Assembly (NCBI GenBank): GCA_021604925.1
Contig: BQJX01000002.1
Coordinates: 1 to 30,080, forward strand
DNA: 30,080 nt
Reading direction: 5' to 3'
Source of the DNA: Gemmatimonadota bacterium
GTDB lineage: Bacteria > ARS69
In this document: positions 6,483 through 14,072 of the stretch, one piece after another
How positions within the stretch are numbered: position 1 is the first letter of the stretch
Layout of the letters: every line of letters starts with the position of its first letter
The notes under the pieces: generated by a model
What the model was told of the DNA's origin: nothing
Databases searched by the model: none
The model's input: only the letters and a program-made list of their open reading frames with translations
Program-made: the position numbers and the translations under genes

Positions 6483-9010
6483 GCGGGAGTCTCCTGGAGG
6501 CCATCCGACCGCACCTCAATGTGGACAAGACCGCCTCCGACGGCAGGCTCGTCTGTTGGTGTCCATTTCACGCGGACGGAGAAGGCACCCCCCCGCACGA
6601 ACCGAACCTCTATGTCTCGGACAAGGGCTACATCTGCCACGCCTGCAACGCGAAGGGTTCCCTGCCGAAGTTGGCCGAGCACTTCAGGGTCGAACTTCCG
6701 GATCAGCCGGAGACCCTCGCTGCCGCATACGACTACACCGACGAGAACGGCGAGCTGCTCTTCCAGGTGGTCCGCAAACCCGGGAAGAAGTTCCGGCAGC
6801 GCCGCCCGGACGGTGAGGGCGGTTGGATCTGGGATCTTCAGGGCGTGCGCCGAGCGCCCTACCGACTCCCGGATCTCGTGAGCCGTCCCGACGAGCTCGT
6901 CTACATCGTCGAAGGCGAGAAGGACGTGGATCGGCTGCTGAAGCTGGGTCTCCTGGCCACGACGAACTCAGGCGGCGCGGGCAAATGGAAGAAGGAACAC
7001 TCCGCATTCCTCAAGAGCCGCGACGTGATCATCCTCCCCGACAACGACGAACCTGGCCGGAAGCACGGCGAGGCGGTCGGCGACTCCCTCCACGGGACCG
7101 CCGGCTCAGTCAGGATTCTCGAACTCCCCGACCTGCCCGTGAAAGGCGATGTCTCAGACTGGCTCGACGCCGGGCATTCCGCCGACGAACTCGCCGCTCT
7201 CGCGGAGGAGGCGCCGACACTCGAATCAGACCCCAGCGAGGCCCAGAAAGAAGACAAGGCGGACGGCGGCGGGTCGAAATCGGATTCGCTCGCCCAGCAG
7301 ATCGTCGAACTCGCACAGGAGTCGGGCGTCGAGCTCTTCCACGACGACCGCGAGGAACCATGCGCCCGGATCAAGACCAAGAACGGCCTCCGCACGATTG
7401 GAGTGAACTCCAAGACCTTCCGCCGGGCACTCGCGGCCATCGCATGGAAGGAACTCGGCAAGGCACCCGGCGGCGAAGCTCTCACTTCAGCCGCGACAAC
7501 GCTGGGTGCCATTGCCTGCCTCGAACGAGAACAGCACCGCCTGTGCGTACGGCACGCCTGGCACGACGACGCCCTCTGGGTCGATCTGGACGGCTCCCGT
7601 GCCGTTCGAGTGACTCCCGAGGGATGGACACTCGTGGACGAGCCGCCAATCCTGTTCCGGACCTTCGCACACCAACGTCCGTTGCCGGATCCAATCAGCG
7701 GCGGAGACCCCTGGGCCGTGTTCGACTTCCTCAACCTGCGCGACGAGGATTCACGAACGCTCTTCAAGGGCCACCTCGTCTCTGCGTTCATCCCAGACAT
7801 GCCGGTCGCCGGGCTCGTCGTTCATGGCATTCAGGGGTCGGCGAAGAGCACCCTGTTTCGTGTGACGAAGCGCCTGGTGGATCCGTCCGGAGTCGAGGTT
7901 CGCCGCACTGCTAAGGATGCCACCGAGCTGGCACAGATCCTCTTCCAGAACCGTGTCGTGGTGTTCGACAACATGACCTCACTCCCTGTGTGGATGTCCG
8001 ACGCACTCTGCGGCGCGATCACTGGGGACGGGTGGTCAAAGCGGGCGCTATTCACCGACGAAGACACCATCTGCTTCGAGTACCAGCGCGTCATCGGCAT
8101 CGGCGGAATCAACCTCGTCGTTCAGCGGCCAGATTTGCTAGACCGCAGCGTCATCCTTGAGCTTCCCCCGATCCCGGAGTCCGAGAAGCGGGAGGTGACC
8201 GAGTTCTGGACGGCGTTCGACCACGCGCGTCCAAGAATCCTTGGCGGCCTCCTCGACTTGCTGTCGAAGGCGATGGCCGCCCGTCCGACGGTCCATCTCG
8301 CCTCGCTCCCGCGGATGGCCGACTACTGCCGATGGGGCGCAGCCGTCGCGGCAGGCGAGGGGTTGGAACCGACCGTGTTCTCACGAGCCTACGCGCGCAA
8401 CATCGGCCGTCAGGTGGATGCTGCGGTGGACGCCTCACCCGTCGCCCAGGCAATGATGGCGTTGATGACGGATCGCGGTGCCTGGGAGGGCATGGCACGT
8501 GAGCTCCTGACTCAGCTCGGAGCGGTCGCTGCGGAACATCAAATTGACACGCGGAGCCAGGATTGGCCGAAGTCCGCGAACTGGCTCACAAGTCGCCTCA
8601 AGGAGATCGAACCCTGCCTGCAGGCCCGAGGCATCCGTGTGATCACGAACCGAACGAGAGCGGGCCGCACGCTCCGCGTGGAGAGGGTCGCCGGGAATTG
8701 CGTCACTTGCGCCACTTGCGTCACCGACGGTCCTGAAGGCACGGAGCATCCCGATTCGGGTGACGCAACCGCGGCGGCGGAATCGTCACGTAGCGTCACC
8801 GACCGCGTCACACAAAATCTGCCCCCGAGCGGCTCTCCCACCCCCCGTGACGCAAGTGACGGCAATGACGCAATTTCCGGAGGATCCATAGACGATCGCG
8901 AGATGTACCGAGACTTCGAGGATCTGGCAGAGGTCATCGACATCAACGCGCCGCGTCAACGAGGTCGAGCCGAGGCGGAGACCGCTGTGGAACGCGAGGC
9001 AGCACAATGA
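6479..9010 (+). CDS. primase-helicase: CHC2 zinc finger, TOPRIM and AAA/SF3-like ATPase (843 aa)
   Basis: Replication initiator of the element. A zinc-binding site near the N-terminus has CPFH (C28, H31) and CHAC (C53, C56). A TOPRIM fold follows, with VEGEKD (E145) and the DND pair (D188, D190), the metal-binding residues used to make RNA primers. After an acidic linker (about 245-275), the C-terminal part carries a Walker A GIQGSAKST (about 450-458) and Walker B VVVFDN (D497), suggesting a hexameric helicase. This domain set is typical of P4-alpha, PICI and plasmid primase-helicases. The last 110 residues are low-complexity, rich in Ser, Asp and repeated CVT/VTD units. The DNA there holds an iteron-like array. 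It overlaps both neighbours by 4 bp, in a unit running from the HTH gene to the ParB-methyltransferase. Confidence 0.88.
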   Translation: MSGSLLEAIRPHLNVDKTASDGRLVCWCPFHADGEGTPPHEPNLYVSDKGYICHACNAKGSLPKLAEHFRVELPDQPETLAAAYDYTDENGELLFQVVRKPGKKFRQRRPDGEGGWIWDLQGVRRAPYRLPDLVSRPDELVYIVEGEKDVDRLLKLGLLATTNSGGAGKWKKEHSAFLKSRDVIILPDNDEPGRKHGEAVGDSLHGTAGSVRILELPDLPVKGDVSDWLDAGHSADELAALAEEAPTLESDPSEAQKEDKADGGGSKSDSLAQQIVELAQESGVELFHDDREEPCARIKTKNGLRTIGVNSKTFRRALAAIAWKELGKAPGGEALTSAATTLGAIACLEREQHRLCVRHAWHDDALWVDLDGSRAVRVTPEGWTLVDEPPILFRTFAHQRPLPDPISGGDPWAVFDFLNLRDEDSRTLFKGHLVSAFIPDMPVAGLVVHGIQGSAKSTLFRVTKRLVDPSGVEVRRTAKDATELAQILFQNRVVVFDNMTSLPVWMSDALCGAITGDGWSKRALFTDEDTICFEYQRVIGIGGINLVVQRPDLLDRSVILELPPIPESEKREVTEFWTAFDHARPRILGGLLDLLSKAMAARPTVHLASLPRMADYCRWGAAVAAGEGLEPTVFSRAYARNIGRQVDAAVDASPVAQAMMALMTDRGAWEGMARELLTQLGAVAAEHQIDTRSQDWPKSANWLTSRLKEIEPCLQARGIRVITNRTRAGRTLRVERVAGNCVTCATCVTDGPEGTEHPDSGDATAAAESSRSVTDRVTQNLPPSGSPTPRDASDGNDAISGGSIDDREMYRDFEDLAEVIDINAPRQRGRAEAETAVEREAAQ
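8698..8873. repeat. iteron-like TTGCGTCA/TGACGCAA repeats inside the primase gene
   Basis: Five exact copies of one 8-mer occur in 176 bp: TTGCGTCA at 8698-8705 and 8716-8723, and TGACGCAA at 8761-8768, 8848-8855 and 8866-8873. Partial GCGTCA copies lie near 8793 and 8805. Two pairs share an 18-bp start-to-start spacing. The repeats encode the odd CVT/VTD-rich tail. Many replicons keep the origin inside or beside the initiator gene, so this is a candidate initiator-binding array. Confidence 0.5.
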
Positions 9011-10212
9011 CCGACACACACAGCATCCTCCCCGACCTTGCCCATCTTGCAGTGCGGACGACCGACCTCGTCCTCGACCCCAGGCCGCACCGCATCCACC
9101 CGGCCGACGAAATCGAGCATCTGAAGGCCAGCCTGTCGCGGTACGGCCAGGACCAGCCGCTGGTCGTCCAGCGCGAGGGGATGATCGTGCGGATTGGCAA
9201 CGGCCGGTTGAAGGCTGCCCGTGCGCTCGGTTGGACGCACGTGGCGGCGATCGTCCTCGACCGCGAGGAGGCCGAGATGGTCGCCCGGGGAATCCTCGAC
9301 AACCGGGTAGCCGACCTCGCGCGCAACGACAACGACGTGATCGCTGAACTACTCGCCGACCTGCGCGATGTGGACACCACGCTGCCCGTCGGATACTCGG
9401 ACGACGAAGTGGCGCAGCTTCTCGATCGACTCGGCGAGATGCGGGGACCGGACGAGGAGCCGCCCGAGGACGAGACCCCGCCGGACACCGAGGGGATCGA
9501 GCGGGGCACGGCCTGGAGGCTCGGACAGCACGTGGTGGTCTGTGGGGATTCCGGCACGGAGGAAAGCGTCGCGCACGCCTTCGAGATCGCCGGGGTTGCC
9601 GCGGCGGATCAGCTACTGACGGACCCACCATATGGTGTTGGCTACGGTGGGAAGACTGGGCGCACGATCACCAATGATCAGGGCCTAGACTACCGCGCCT
9701 TCTTCGGCCGCTTCCTCAAACTCGCGCCGATGGCCAAGCCGAACACCGCGTTCATCTTCATGTCCGGGCAGGAGTTGCACAGCCTCCGCCTCGCGCTCGA
9801 CGACGCTGGGTTCACATGGGGCGACTACCTGGTATGGGCGAAGCAGCGGCCAGTCCTCGGGAGGAAGGACTACAACGCCGGCCATGAATTCGTGACCTAC
9901 GGTTGGAAGGGCTCGCACAAGTTCTATGGCCCGGTGGGAAAGGCGAGCACCGTGCTTTCCTTCGACCGGCCCGTGGCTTCCCGCGATCACCCGACCACGA
10001 AGCCGACGGACTTGCTCGTCCGGTTGATCCGTGACGGATCGGCACCGGGTGCCGTGGTGTACGATCCCTTTCTCGGCTCTGGCAGCACGATGATTGCCTG
10101 CGAGATGGCCGGCCGCCGTTGCGTGGGAATCGAACTGGAGCCGTTGCACTGTGCGACAGCCGTCCGACGCTGGGAGCGGTTCACCGGGCTGACGGCGGAG
10201 CGGATCGCATGA
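9007..10212 (+). CDS. ParB-like domain fused to beta-class DNA methyltransferase (401 aa)
   Basis: Predicted N6-adenine or N4-cytosine DNA methyltransferase. Residues about 15-110 match a ParB/Srx N-terminal domain: PHRIHPADEIEHLKASL, GQDQPLVV and GNGRLKAARALG. The catalytic part follows: the DPPY box at 206-209 (DPPYGVGYGG) and, later, the SAM-binding motif FLGSGST at 355-361. DPPY before the FxGxG motif is the beta-type order. The target-recognition region lies between them, around WKGSHKFYG. ParB-methylase fusions are common in phages and integrative elements, usually as solitary enzymes. It overlaps the primase stop by 4 bp and so belongs to the replication unit, perhaps protecting or marking element DNA. 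No cognate nuclease is adjacent. The recognition sequence is not predictable here. Confidence 0.88.
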   Translation: MTDTHSILPDLAHLAVRTTDLVLDPRPHRIHPADEIEHLKASLSRYGQDQPLVVQREGMIVRIGNGRLKAARALGWTHVAAIVLDREEAEMVARGILDNRVADLARNDNDVIAELLADLRDVDTTLPVGYSDDEVAQLLDRLGEMRGPDEEPPEDETPPDTEGIERGTAWRLGQHVVVCGDSGTEESVAHAFEIAGVAAADQLLTDPPYGVGYGGKTGRTITNDQGLDYRAFFGRFLKLAPMAKPNTAFIFMSGQELHSLRLALDDAGFTWGDYLVWAKQRPVLGRKDYNAGHEFVTYGWKGSHKFYGPVGKASTVLSFDRPVASRDHPTTKPTDLLVRLIRDGSAPGAVVYDPFLGSGSTMIACEMAGRRCVGIELEPLHCATAVRRWERFTGLTAERIA

Positions 10213-10225
10213 CTGCAGCTTTGGC

Positions 10226-10255
10226 GTGACACTGGCAGGAGTATGGCCGTATCCT
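10226..10255 (+). promoter_or_regulatory. putative promoter before the 10287 gene
   Basis: GTGACA (10226-10231) and TATCCT (10250-10255) are spaced 18 bp in the 74-bp gap after the methyltransferase, about 32 bp before the ATG. A promoter here would let the PIN cassette be transcribed apart from the replication operon. Confidence 0.35.
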
Positions 10256-10286
10256 TGCGCCCTCAACGCTATTGGAGCGACGCGCG

Positions 10287-11087
10287 ATGGCCGATTCGAT
10301 CACGCTCACCATGCTTGGACCTGACGACGAAAACGGTCATGTGAGGCTCCGTGACTTCCTCCGACAACTTGATCACCTCCATAGCTCCTTGGCATCGATC
10401 GACCGGACGCTTTCGGGAGGGGAGCAGACTACGTACTACCGGGTTGTGGCTCTCTCCCATTCAAGCCCCGCGACCGTCGTACTGGAGCCTTGCCCCGTAA
10501 GCGCCAGTACCAACGCAACCCACGCCGTCACGGAACGGTTCTCCGACACGATCAACGCGATAGACCGCGGGGCAGTTCCGACTGAAACAGACATACGCAC
10601 ACTAAGAGACCTACGCAGCCTTGCGGAAGCCGTTGGCAAAGGGCTCGGTGGCGTTTCCATTGCCGTGAACGACAGCGTGACTGAGCTAACCCCGAAGTTT
10701 GCCAGCACGATCGACCTTGCACTTTCTGATGTGCTGCTTGAGATCGGCAGCGTCGAAGGCACGGTGGAACGGTTCAATGTGCACAACCGCGCAAACGTGT
10801 TCTATCTGTACCCCGACGTGGGACCAGATTCTGTCGCGTGCCGTTTCCCGGACGACCTACTGTCGAAGGCCAAGGCCGCAATCATGGCATGGGTGACGGT
10901 CACTGGCACTCTCAAGTCCCTCACGCACAGATCCTTCCCGCACGAGATCATCGTCCAGAACATAGAGATTCGCGAAACCGACGAGGGCCTGCCGGATCCA
11001 GGCGATCTTAGGGGAGTCGCTCCCGATGCCACCGGCAGCCAGAGTTCTGAGGACTTCATTCGGGACAATCGCAATGCGTGGGGTTGA
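10287..11087 (+). CDS. unknown protein paired with a PIN RNase, possible antitoxin (266 aa)
   Basis: No domain is recognised with certainty. The ATG at 10287 has a TTGGAG ribosome site; the upstream TTG at 10272 is part of that site. The first 200 residues look like a mixed alpha/beta domain (ITLTMLGPDDENGHVRLRDFL, VEGTVERFNVHNRANVFYLYP). The tail, IRETDEGLPDPGDLRGVAP then SSEDFIRDNRNAWG, resembles the short C-terminal segments with which VapB-type antitoxins occupy PIN toxins. The stop codon lies 14 bp inside the next gene, which encodes a PIN domain, so the two are translationally linked. At 266 residues it is much larger than ordinary VapB proteins. The antitoxin role is inferred from the pairing and the tail only. 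Confidence 0.65.
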   Translation: MADSITLTMLGPDDENGHVRLRDFLRQLDHLHSSLASIDRTLSGGEQTTYYRVVALSHSSPATVVLEPCPVSASTNATHAVTERFSDTINAIDRGAVPTETDIRTLRDLRSLAEAVGKGLGGVSIAVNDSVTELTPKFASTIDLALSDVLLEIGSVEGTVERFNVHNRANVFYLYPDVGPDSVACRFPDDLLSKAKAAIMAWVTVTGTLKSLTHRSFPHEIIVQNIEIRETDEGLPDPGDLRGVAPDATGSQSSEDFIRDNRNAWG

Positions 11088-11574
11088 TTCCTACTATTGG
11101 GATTCCTGCCTGTTCTTGGCATGGCTCAAGGACGAGGAGCGCCCAGAGGGCGAGATGAGCGGCGTGAGAGAGTTCCTGGACCGGGCCAAGAGGAGCGAGA
11201 TCCGTATTCTCACTTCAGTTCTCACGCTGACTGAAGTCCTGGAGGCTGCCGTGCCGACGGACGCGGGGAGCGAGTTCCAACGGTTGTTTAGACGCAGGGG
11301 GTTTGGCCTCCTCCAAGTGACCAGACCCATCGCAGAGCGTGCGGCGGAGATCCGGAAGTTCTACCGAGACAGCGGAAGCAAACTACCAACACCTGACGCC
11401 ATCCACTTGGCATCTGCGATTCATTACGAAGCGGCCGCCTTCCACACTTTCGACAAGGGTAAGTCAGGCAAGGGAGTGGGCCTGCTGCAACTCGACGGCG
11501 ACGTGGCCGGACATCCACTACGGATACACAAGCCGCTGGCAGAGCAGCAGAGTCTGGACCTAAGATCTGAATGA
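11074..11574 (+). CDS. PIN-domain RNase, VapC-like toxin candidate (166 aa)
   Basis: PIN-fold metal-dependent RNase. The acidic residues that hold Mg/Mn are in place: D10 (YYWDSC), E54 (LTLTEVLE), D108 (TPDAIHLA) and D127 (TFDKG). PDAIHLASA is a typical VapC signature. The ATG at 11074 gives a protein beginning MRGVDSYYWDS, with the catalytic Asp at the usual distance from the start. The frame is open upstream, but that part overlaps the preceding gene. The 14-bp overlap with the 266-residue partner suggests a two-gene toxin-antitoxin cassette. VapC enzymes usually cut tRNA or rRNA; the target here is unknown. Confidence 0.8.
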   Translation: MRGVDSYYWDSCLFLAWLKDEERPEGEMSGVREFLDRAKRSEIRILTSVLTLTEVLEAAVPTDAGSEFQRLFRRRGFGLLQVTRPIAERAAEIRKFYRDSGSKLPTPDAIHLASAIHYEAAAFHTFDKGKSGKGVGLLQLDGDVAGHPLRIHKPLAEQQSLDLRSE

Positions 11575-11587
11575 GCAAGTCTGCGCT

Positions 11588-12103
11588 ATGAAAGAGACCA
11601 CGAAACACCAGAGAGCGTTCGAGGCGTACTACGGCCTCGGTCCGGATCGGTCCCTCCCTGCCCTCGCGGCCGAGTTCGGCGCTTCGGTCGCAGCCGTGAA
11701 GAAGTGGTCGGGTGCGTTCTCGTGGCAGCGGCGCGTCGCCGAGCGCGACCAGGCCGTGGGTGGCCTCGTCCGCGAGCGGGCTACCAAGGCTGAAGTGGAC
11801 CGCCGATCGCAGAACCGCCGGATCATCGAGGCTGGCATCATTTCCGTGGCTCGGGCCATCGCAGATGGGCGCGTCTCTCCCTCCCTCTCCGATTTGGACA
11901 GGCTGGTCAGGCTTCAGTGCTTCGTGGAAGGAGAAGCGGACAGCCGCCAGGAGATCGTCCAGCGCGACCTGGCCGGCAAGTCGCTCCCCGAGCTGCGGGC
12001 CATGCTCGACCACGAGGTGCGCGGGCTGGGGGCGATAGACGCTAGGTACCACGTGCTGACGAGTGGCGACGGCCCACGTCAGGATTCGCCCGACCAGACC
12101 TAA
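11588..12103 (+). CDS. terminase small subunit-like HTH protein (171 aa)
   Basis: The N-terminal 55 residues (HQRAFEAYYGLGPDRSLPALAAEF, then ASVAAVKKWSGAFSWQRRVAERD) match the helix-turn-helix of phage small terminase subunits, which bind the packaging site. The remainder is helical and charged and may form the oligomer. The start is the ATG 13 bp after the PIN gene; its ribosome site is weak. No large terminase, portal or capsid gene follows. Lone terS-like genes of this kind occur in phage satellites, where they redirect helper packaging. Alternatively it is a remnant, or another HTH protein with a similar motif. Confidence 0.6.
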   Translation: MKETTKHQRAFEAYYGLGPDRSLPALAAEFGASVAAVKKWSGAFSWQRRVAERDQAVGGLVRERATKAEVDRRSQNRRIIEAGIISVARAIADGRVSPSLSDLDRLVRLQCFVEGEADSRQEIVQRDLAGKSLPELRAMLDHEVRGLGAIDARYHVLTSGDGPRQDSPDQT

Positions 12104-12115
12104 TCGCTTGATTAG
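12100..12115. repeat. short inverted repeat at the end of the terS-like gene
   Basis: CTAATC-gctt-GATTAG overlaps the stop codon of the preceding gene. There is no T-tract, so it is a weak hairpin or a protein site rather than a clear terminator. It differs from the operator at 12197. Confidence 0.3.
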
Positions 12116-12186
12116 AAACAAATTGGATTCGGGGAGGCCCTGCCGCACGCCGCTCTACGTAGTGCGGTTTGGCCCAGCGCGAGGAC

Positions 12187-12215
12187 TTGCCACGTGGTTT
12201 AGTTTTGACTAAACT
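12187..12215 (+). promoter_or_regulatory. promoter with overlapping palindromic operator for the TAC operon
   Basis: TTGCCA (12187-12192) and TAAACT (12210-12215) are 17 bp apart. A perfect 7-bp inverted repeat, GTTTAGTtttgACTAAAC (12197-12214), covers the spacer and most of the -10. A repressor dimer on it would block RNA polymerase, as expected for autoregulation by the HigA-like antitoxin. The predicted transcript starts about 45 bp before the toxin gene. Confidence 0.6.
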
Positions 12216-12265
12216 CCCGGAAAGAGGGAACCGATTCCGGAGAGGTGCGGGGGTAGAGACATCCG

Positions 12266-12628
12266 GTGGGGTGCGAAGAAGAGCAGGGGCAATGGGGCAC
12301 CGTTGAATGGGCGAAGGACCACCGCGGGAGGATGCCGGCGCGTGAGTTCTTCGTGGGACTTGGTCCTGAAGACGTGGCCAAGGTGTCCGCGCTGTTCCGG
12401 AAGCTGGCAAACACCGGGAAGATCAGGAACCGCGAGAAGTTCAAGAAGGTCGATTCGATCTGGGAGTTCAAGTCATTCCGGATTCGTCTCCTTGGAGACT
12501 TCCGTCCGGGCCACCGATTCGTCGTAGCCCTGGGAGTCATCAAGAAGAAGGGTAGGTTGAGGCAAGAGGACCTAGACAAGGCCGTACGGATTCTCGAAGA
12601 AAACGACGCTCGGGAGACAGGCAAATGA
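12266..12628 (+). CDS. higB: HigB/RelE-superfamily toxin (120 aa)
   Basis: Small basic protein of the phage Gp49/HigB type (RelE superfamily), which cleaves mRNA on the ribosome. Visible family features are the N-terminal AREFFVGLGPEDVAKVSALFRKLANTG, KFKKVDSIWEFKSFRIRLLGDFRPGHRFVVALGVIKKKG and the C-terminal helix with EDLDKAVRILEEND. The GTG at 12266 is the only suitable start that keeps the WGTVEWAKDH strand; its ribosome site is weak, which would keep toxin translation low. It overlaps the antitoxin gene by 4 bp (ATGA). The toxin-first order is the higBA arrangement. Identity as HigB rather than another RelE-like toxin rests on this order and on the SecB-like third gene. Confidence 0.82.
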   Translation: MGCEEEQGQWGTVEWAKDHRGRMPAREFFVGLGPEDVAKVSALFRKLANTGKIRNREKFKKVDSIWEFKSFRIRLLGDFRPGHRFVVALGVIKKKGRLRQEDLDKAVRILEENDARETGK

Positions 12629-13083
12629 ACCACCACGCGCGGATGGACATGGAGGCATTTGAAGGTAGCTCTATCACGAATCGACGCCTCCTTCGACAGG
12701 AGGAGCTCATCTTGGATGTGACTGAGCAACTCGTCGAGGCGATGGAAGAAGTAGGTGTGAGCCGAACTGAGCTGGCCCAGCGTCTCGGAAAGTCGAAGGG
12801 GTTTGTCTCGCAGGTCCTTTCGGGCAATCAGAACGTGACGCTGCGCACGCTGGCCAACTTCTCGGACGCTCTGGATCGACGTGTGATCTTCCAGTTGCGT
12901 CCGTCTCATCCAGCGATGCGGGTTTGCGTACTCGGCGCCCACCCGCCCGCATTCATGTGGAATGCGACAGACCACAGATGCGCTGTGGACTTCGTGATCG
13001 CCCAATCACCATTCCCAGAGCATGTCTTCACCACGCCATGGGCGATGATGACCGACGAGCGCCAAATGGGGATCGCAGTATGA
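12625..13083 (+). CDS. higA: HigA-like Xre-family antitoxin with extended C-terminus (152 aa)
   Basis: Antitoxin and probable repressor. An Xre helix-turn-helix lies at about 46-83: SRTELAQRLGKSKGFVSQVLSG, NVTLRTLANFSDAL. A helical N-terminal part precedes it. Beyond the HTH is an extra 60 residues rich in aromatic and hydrophobic residues (W112 in FMWNATD, W139 in TTPWAMM). In mycobacterial TAC systems such a tail is the chaperone-addiction region that makes antitoxin stability depend on a SecB-like chaperone. The downstream gene encodes that kind of protein, so the tail is probably its binding site. ATGA overlaps on both sides indicate tight coupling. The palindrome at 12197-12214 is the likely operator. 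Confidence 0.85.
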   Translation: MNHHARMDMEAFEGSSITNRRLLRQEELILDVTEQLVEAMEEVGVSRTELAQRLGKSKGFVSQVLSGNQNVTLRTLANFSDALDRRVIFQLRPSHPAMRVCVLGAHPPAFMWNATDHRCAVDFVIAQSPFPEHVFTTPWAMMTDERQMGIAV

Positions 13084-13547
13084 CCCAGCAGGGTCCTGAC
13101 TTCGCCAACGTCGTGCGTGCCGTCCAGTTGGATTCGATTCGCTTGGTCCGATCATCGACCGACTGCGTGATCGATGGCATGCCTGACACTCAAGGTCAGA
13201 TGGACGTTTCGTGGCACACGGAGGTCAAGCGCCAGGACGACGCGACAGCGTTCGTCGTGCTCGCCGACATCCAAGTGATGGTGCGCACGCGAGACGACCC
13301 TGCCGAGGATCTCATCGCGATCGGCGCACGATACGAACTTGCCTACTCACTGCAGGCCGACTCGGCTCCCAGTGACGAGGAGCTGAAGGCTTTCGCCGCT
13401 GCAAACGGGATCTTTAACGCTTGGCCGTACTGGCGCGAGTTCGTTCAATCGACGGCTTCGAGGATGGGGCTTCCACCCGTTGTGCTGCCGCTCCTAAAGG
13501 TCGGCACTCCCCCCGTGTCTCAGAATCGTGCAACCAACCCCTCGTAG
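13080..13547 (+). CDS. SecB-like chaperone of a toxin-antitoxin-chaperone system (155 aa)
   Basis: The C-terminal half has SecB-family features: a beta-strand-rich region with VEVKRQDDATAFVVLADIQVMVRT-like alternation, then FAAANGIFNAWPYWREFVQSTASRMGLPPVVLPLLKVG. This fits the SecB pattern of a helix, a GxP-type turn and a proline-rich LPPV segment. SecB tetramers hold unfolded clients; TAC-type relatives instead protect a cognate antitoxin. The start overlaps the antitoxin stop by 4 bp. Position as third gene after higB and higA, plus the long antitoxin tail, supports SecB-TA rather than housekeeping SecB. The family match was read by eye; a profile search would confirm it. Confidence 0.78.
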   Translation: MTQQGPDFANVVRAVQLDSIRLVRSSTDCVIDGMPDTQGQMDVSWHTEVKRQDDATAFVVLADIQVMVRTRDDPAEDLIAIGARYELAYSLQADSAPSDEELKAFAAANGIFNAWPYWREFVQSTASRMGLPPVVLPLLKVGTPPVSQNRATNPS

Positions 13548-13562
13548 ATCGCCGAGTAGGAG

Positions 13563-13580
13563 GTGCCAGCAACCTGGCAC
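13563..13580. repeat. perfect 7-bp hairpin after the TAC operon
   Basis: GTGCCAG-CAAC-CTGGCAC starts 15 bp past the SecB-like stop codon. It is placed like a transcription terminator but lacks a following T-tract. Confidence 0.4.
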
Positions 13581-13805
13581 AGCGAGGAAGCGCGGCTCCC
13601 GCCTCCGTCGCTCTTCGGGCTTGCGCCTGCTGAGCGCCATCGCCGCGAAAGGGTACTCGGTGTCTCGATTGCCTCGACGATCAGATTCCGGCCCTTCCAG
13701 CGCAATGACGTCCGGAATGCGACCGCCCGTGGCGGGTGGCCTAAGGTGCGGCTAGGTTCGGCCTTCCGGTCGTGCCCATACTGAGCAGAAGGGTCAGTTC
13801 CTGGT

Positions 13806-13824
13806 GCACGGCCGTACGCCGTGC
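13806..13824. repeat. perfect 7-bp GC-rich hairpin
   Basis: GCACGGC-CGTAC-GCCGTGC stands alone in the gene-free region, about 250 bp before the iteron array. It could be a structural part of an origin or a protein site. Confidence 0.35.
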
Positions 13825-14072
13825 AAACGCTCCCCATGGCACTTAGAGGCAGCCCGACAGACCCAGGGCGGGGGCTCGACGGGGGCTTGTGTGTCAACCC
13901 GAACAGGCACGGCCTGAGGCCCCTCCGGCGGCCCCCAGGTTGGCTCAAGTCGCCCGCACGAGGCGCGCCCCTCTGCACGGCGCGTCTCGATCTACCTCCA
14001 GCGCTTTTCCCGGACCGCCAGAAACCGCGCCCCGGACGCCCCGAAACGGCCCCCGAAACCCCCGCCCGAAAA

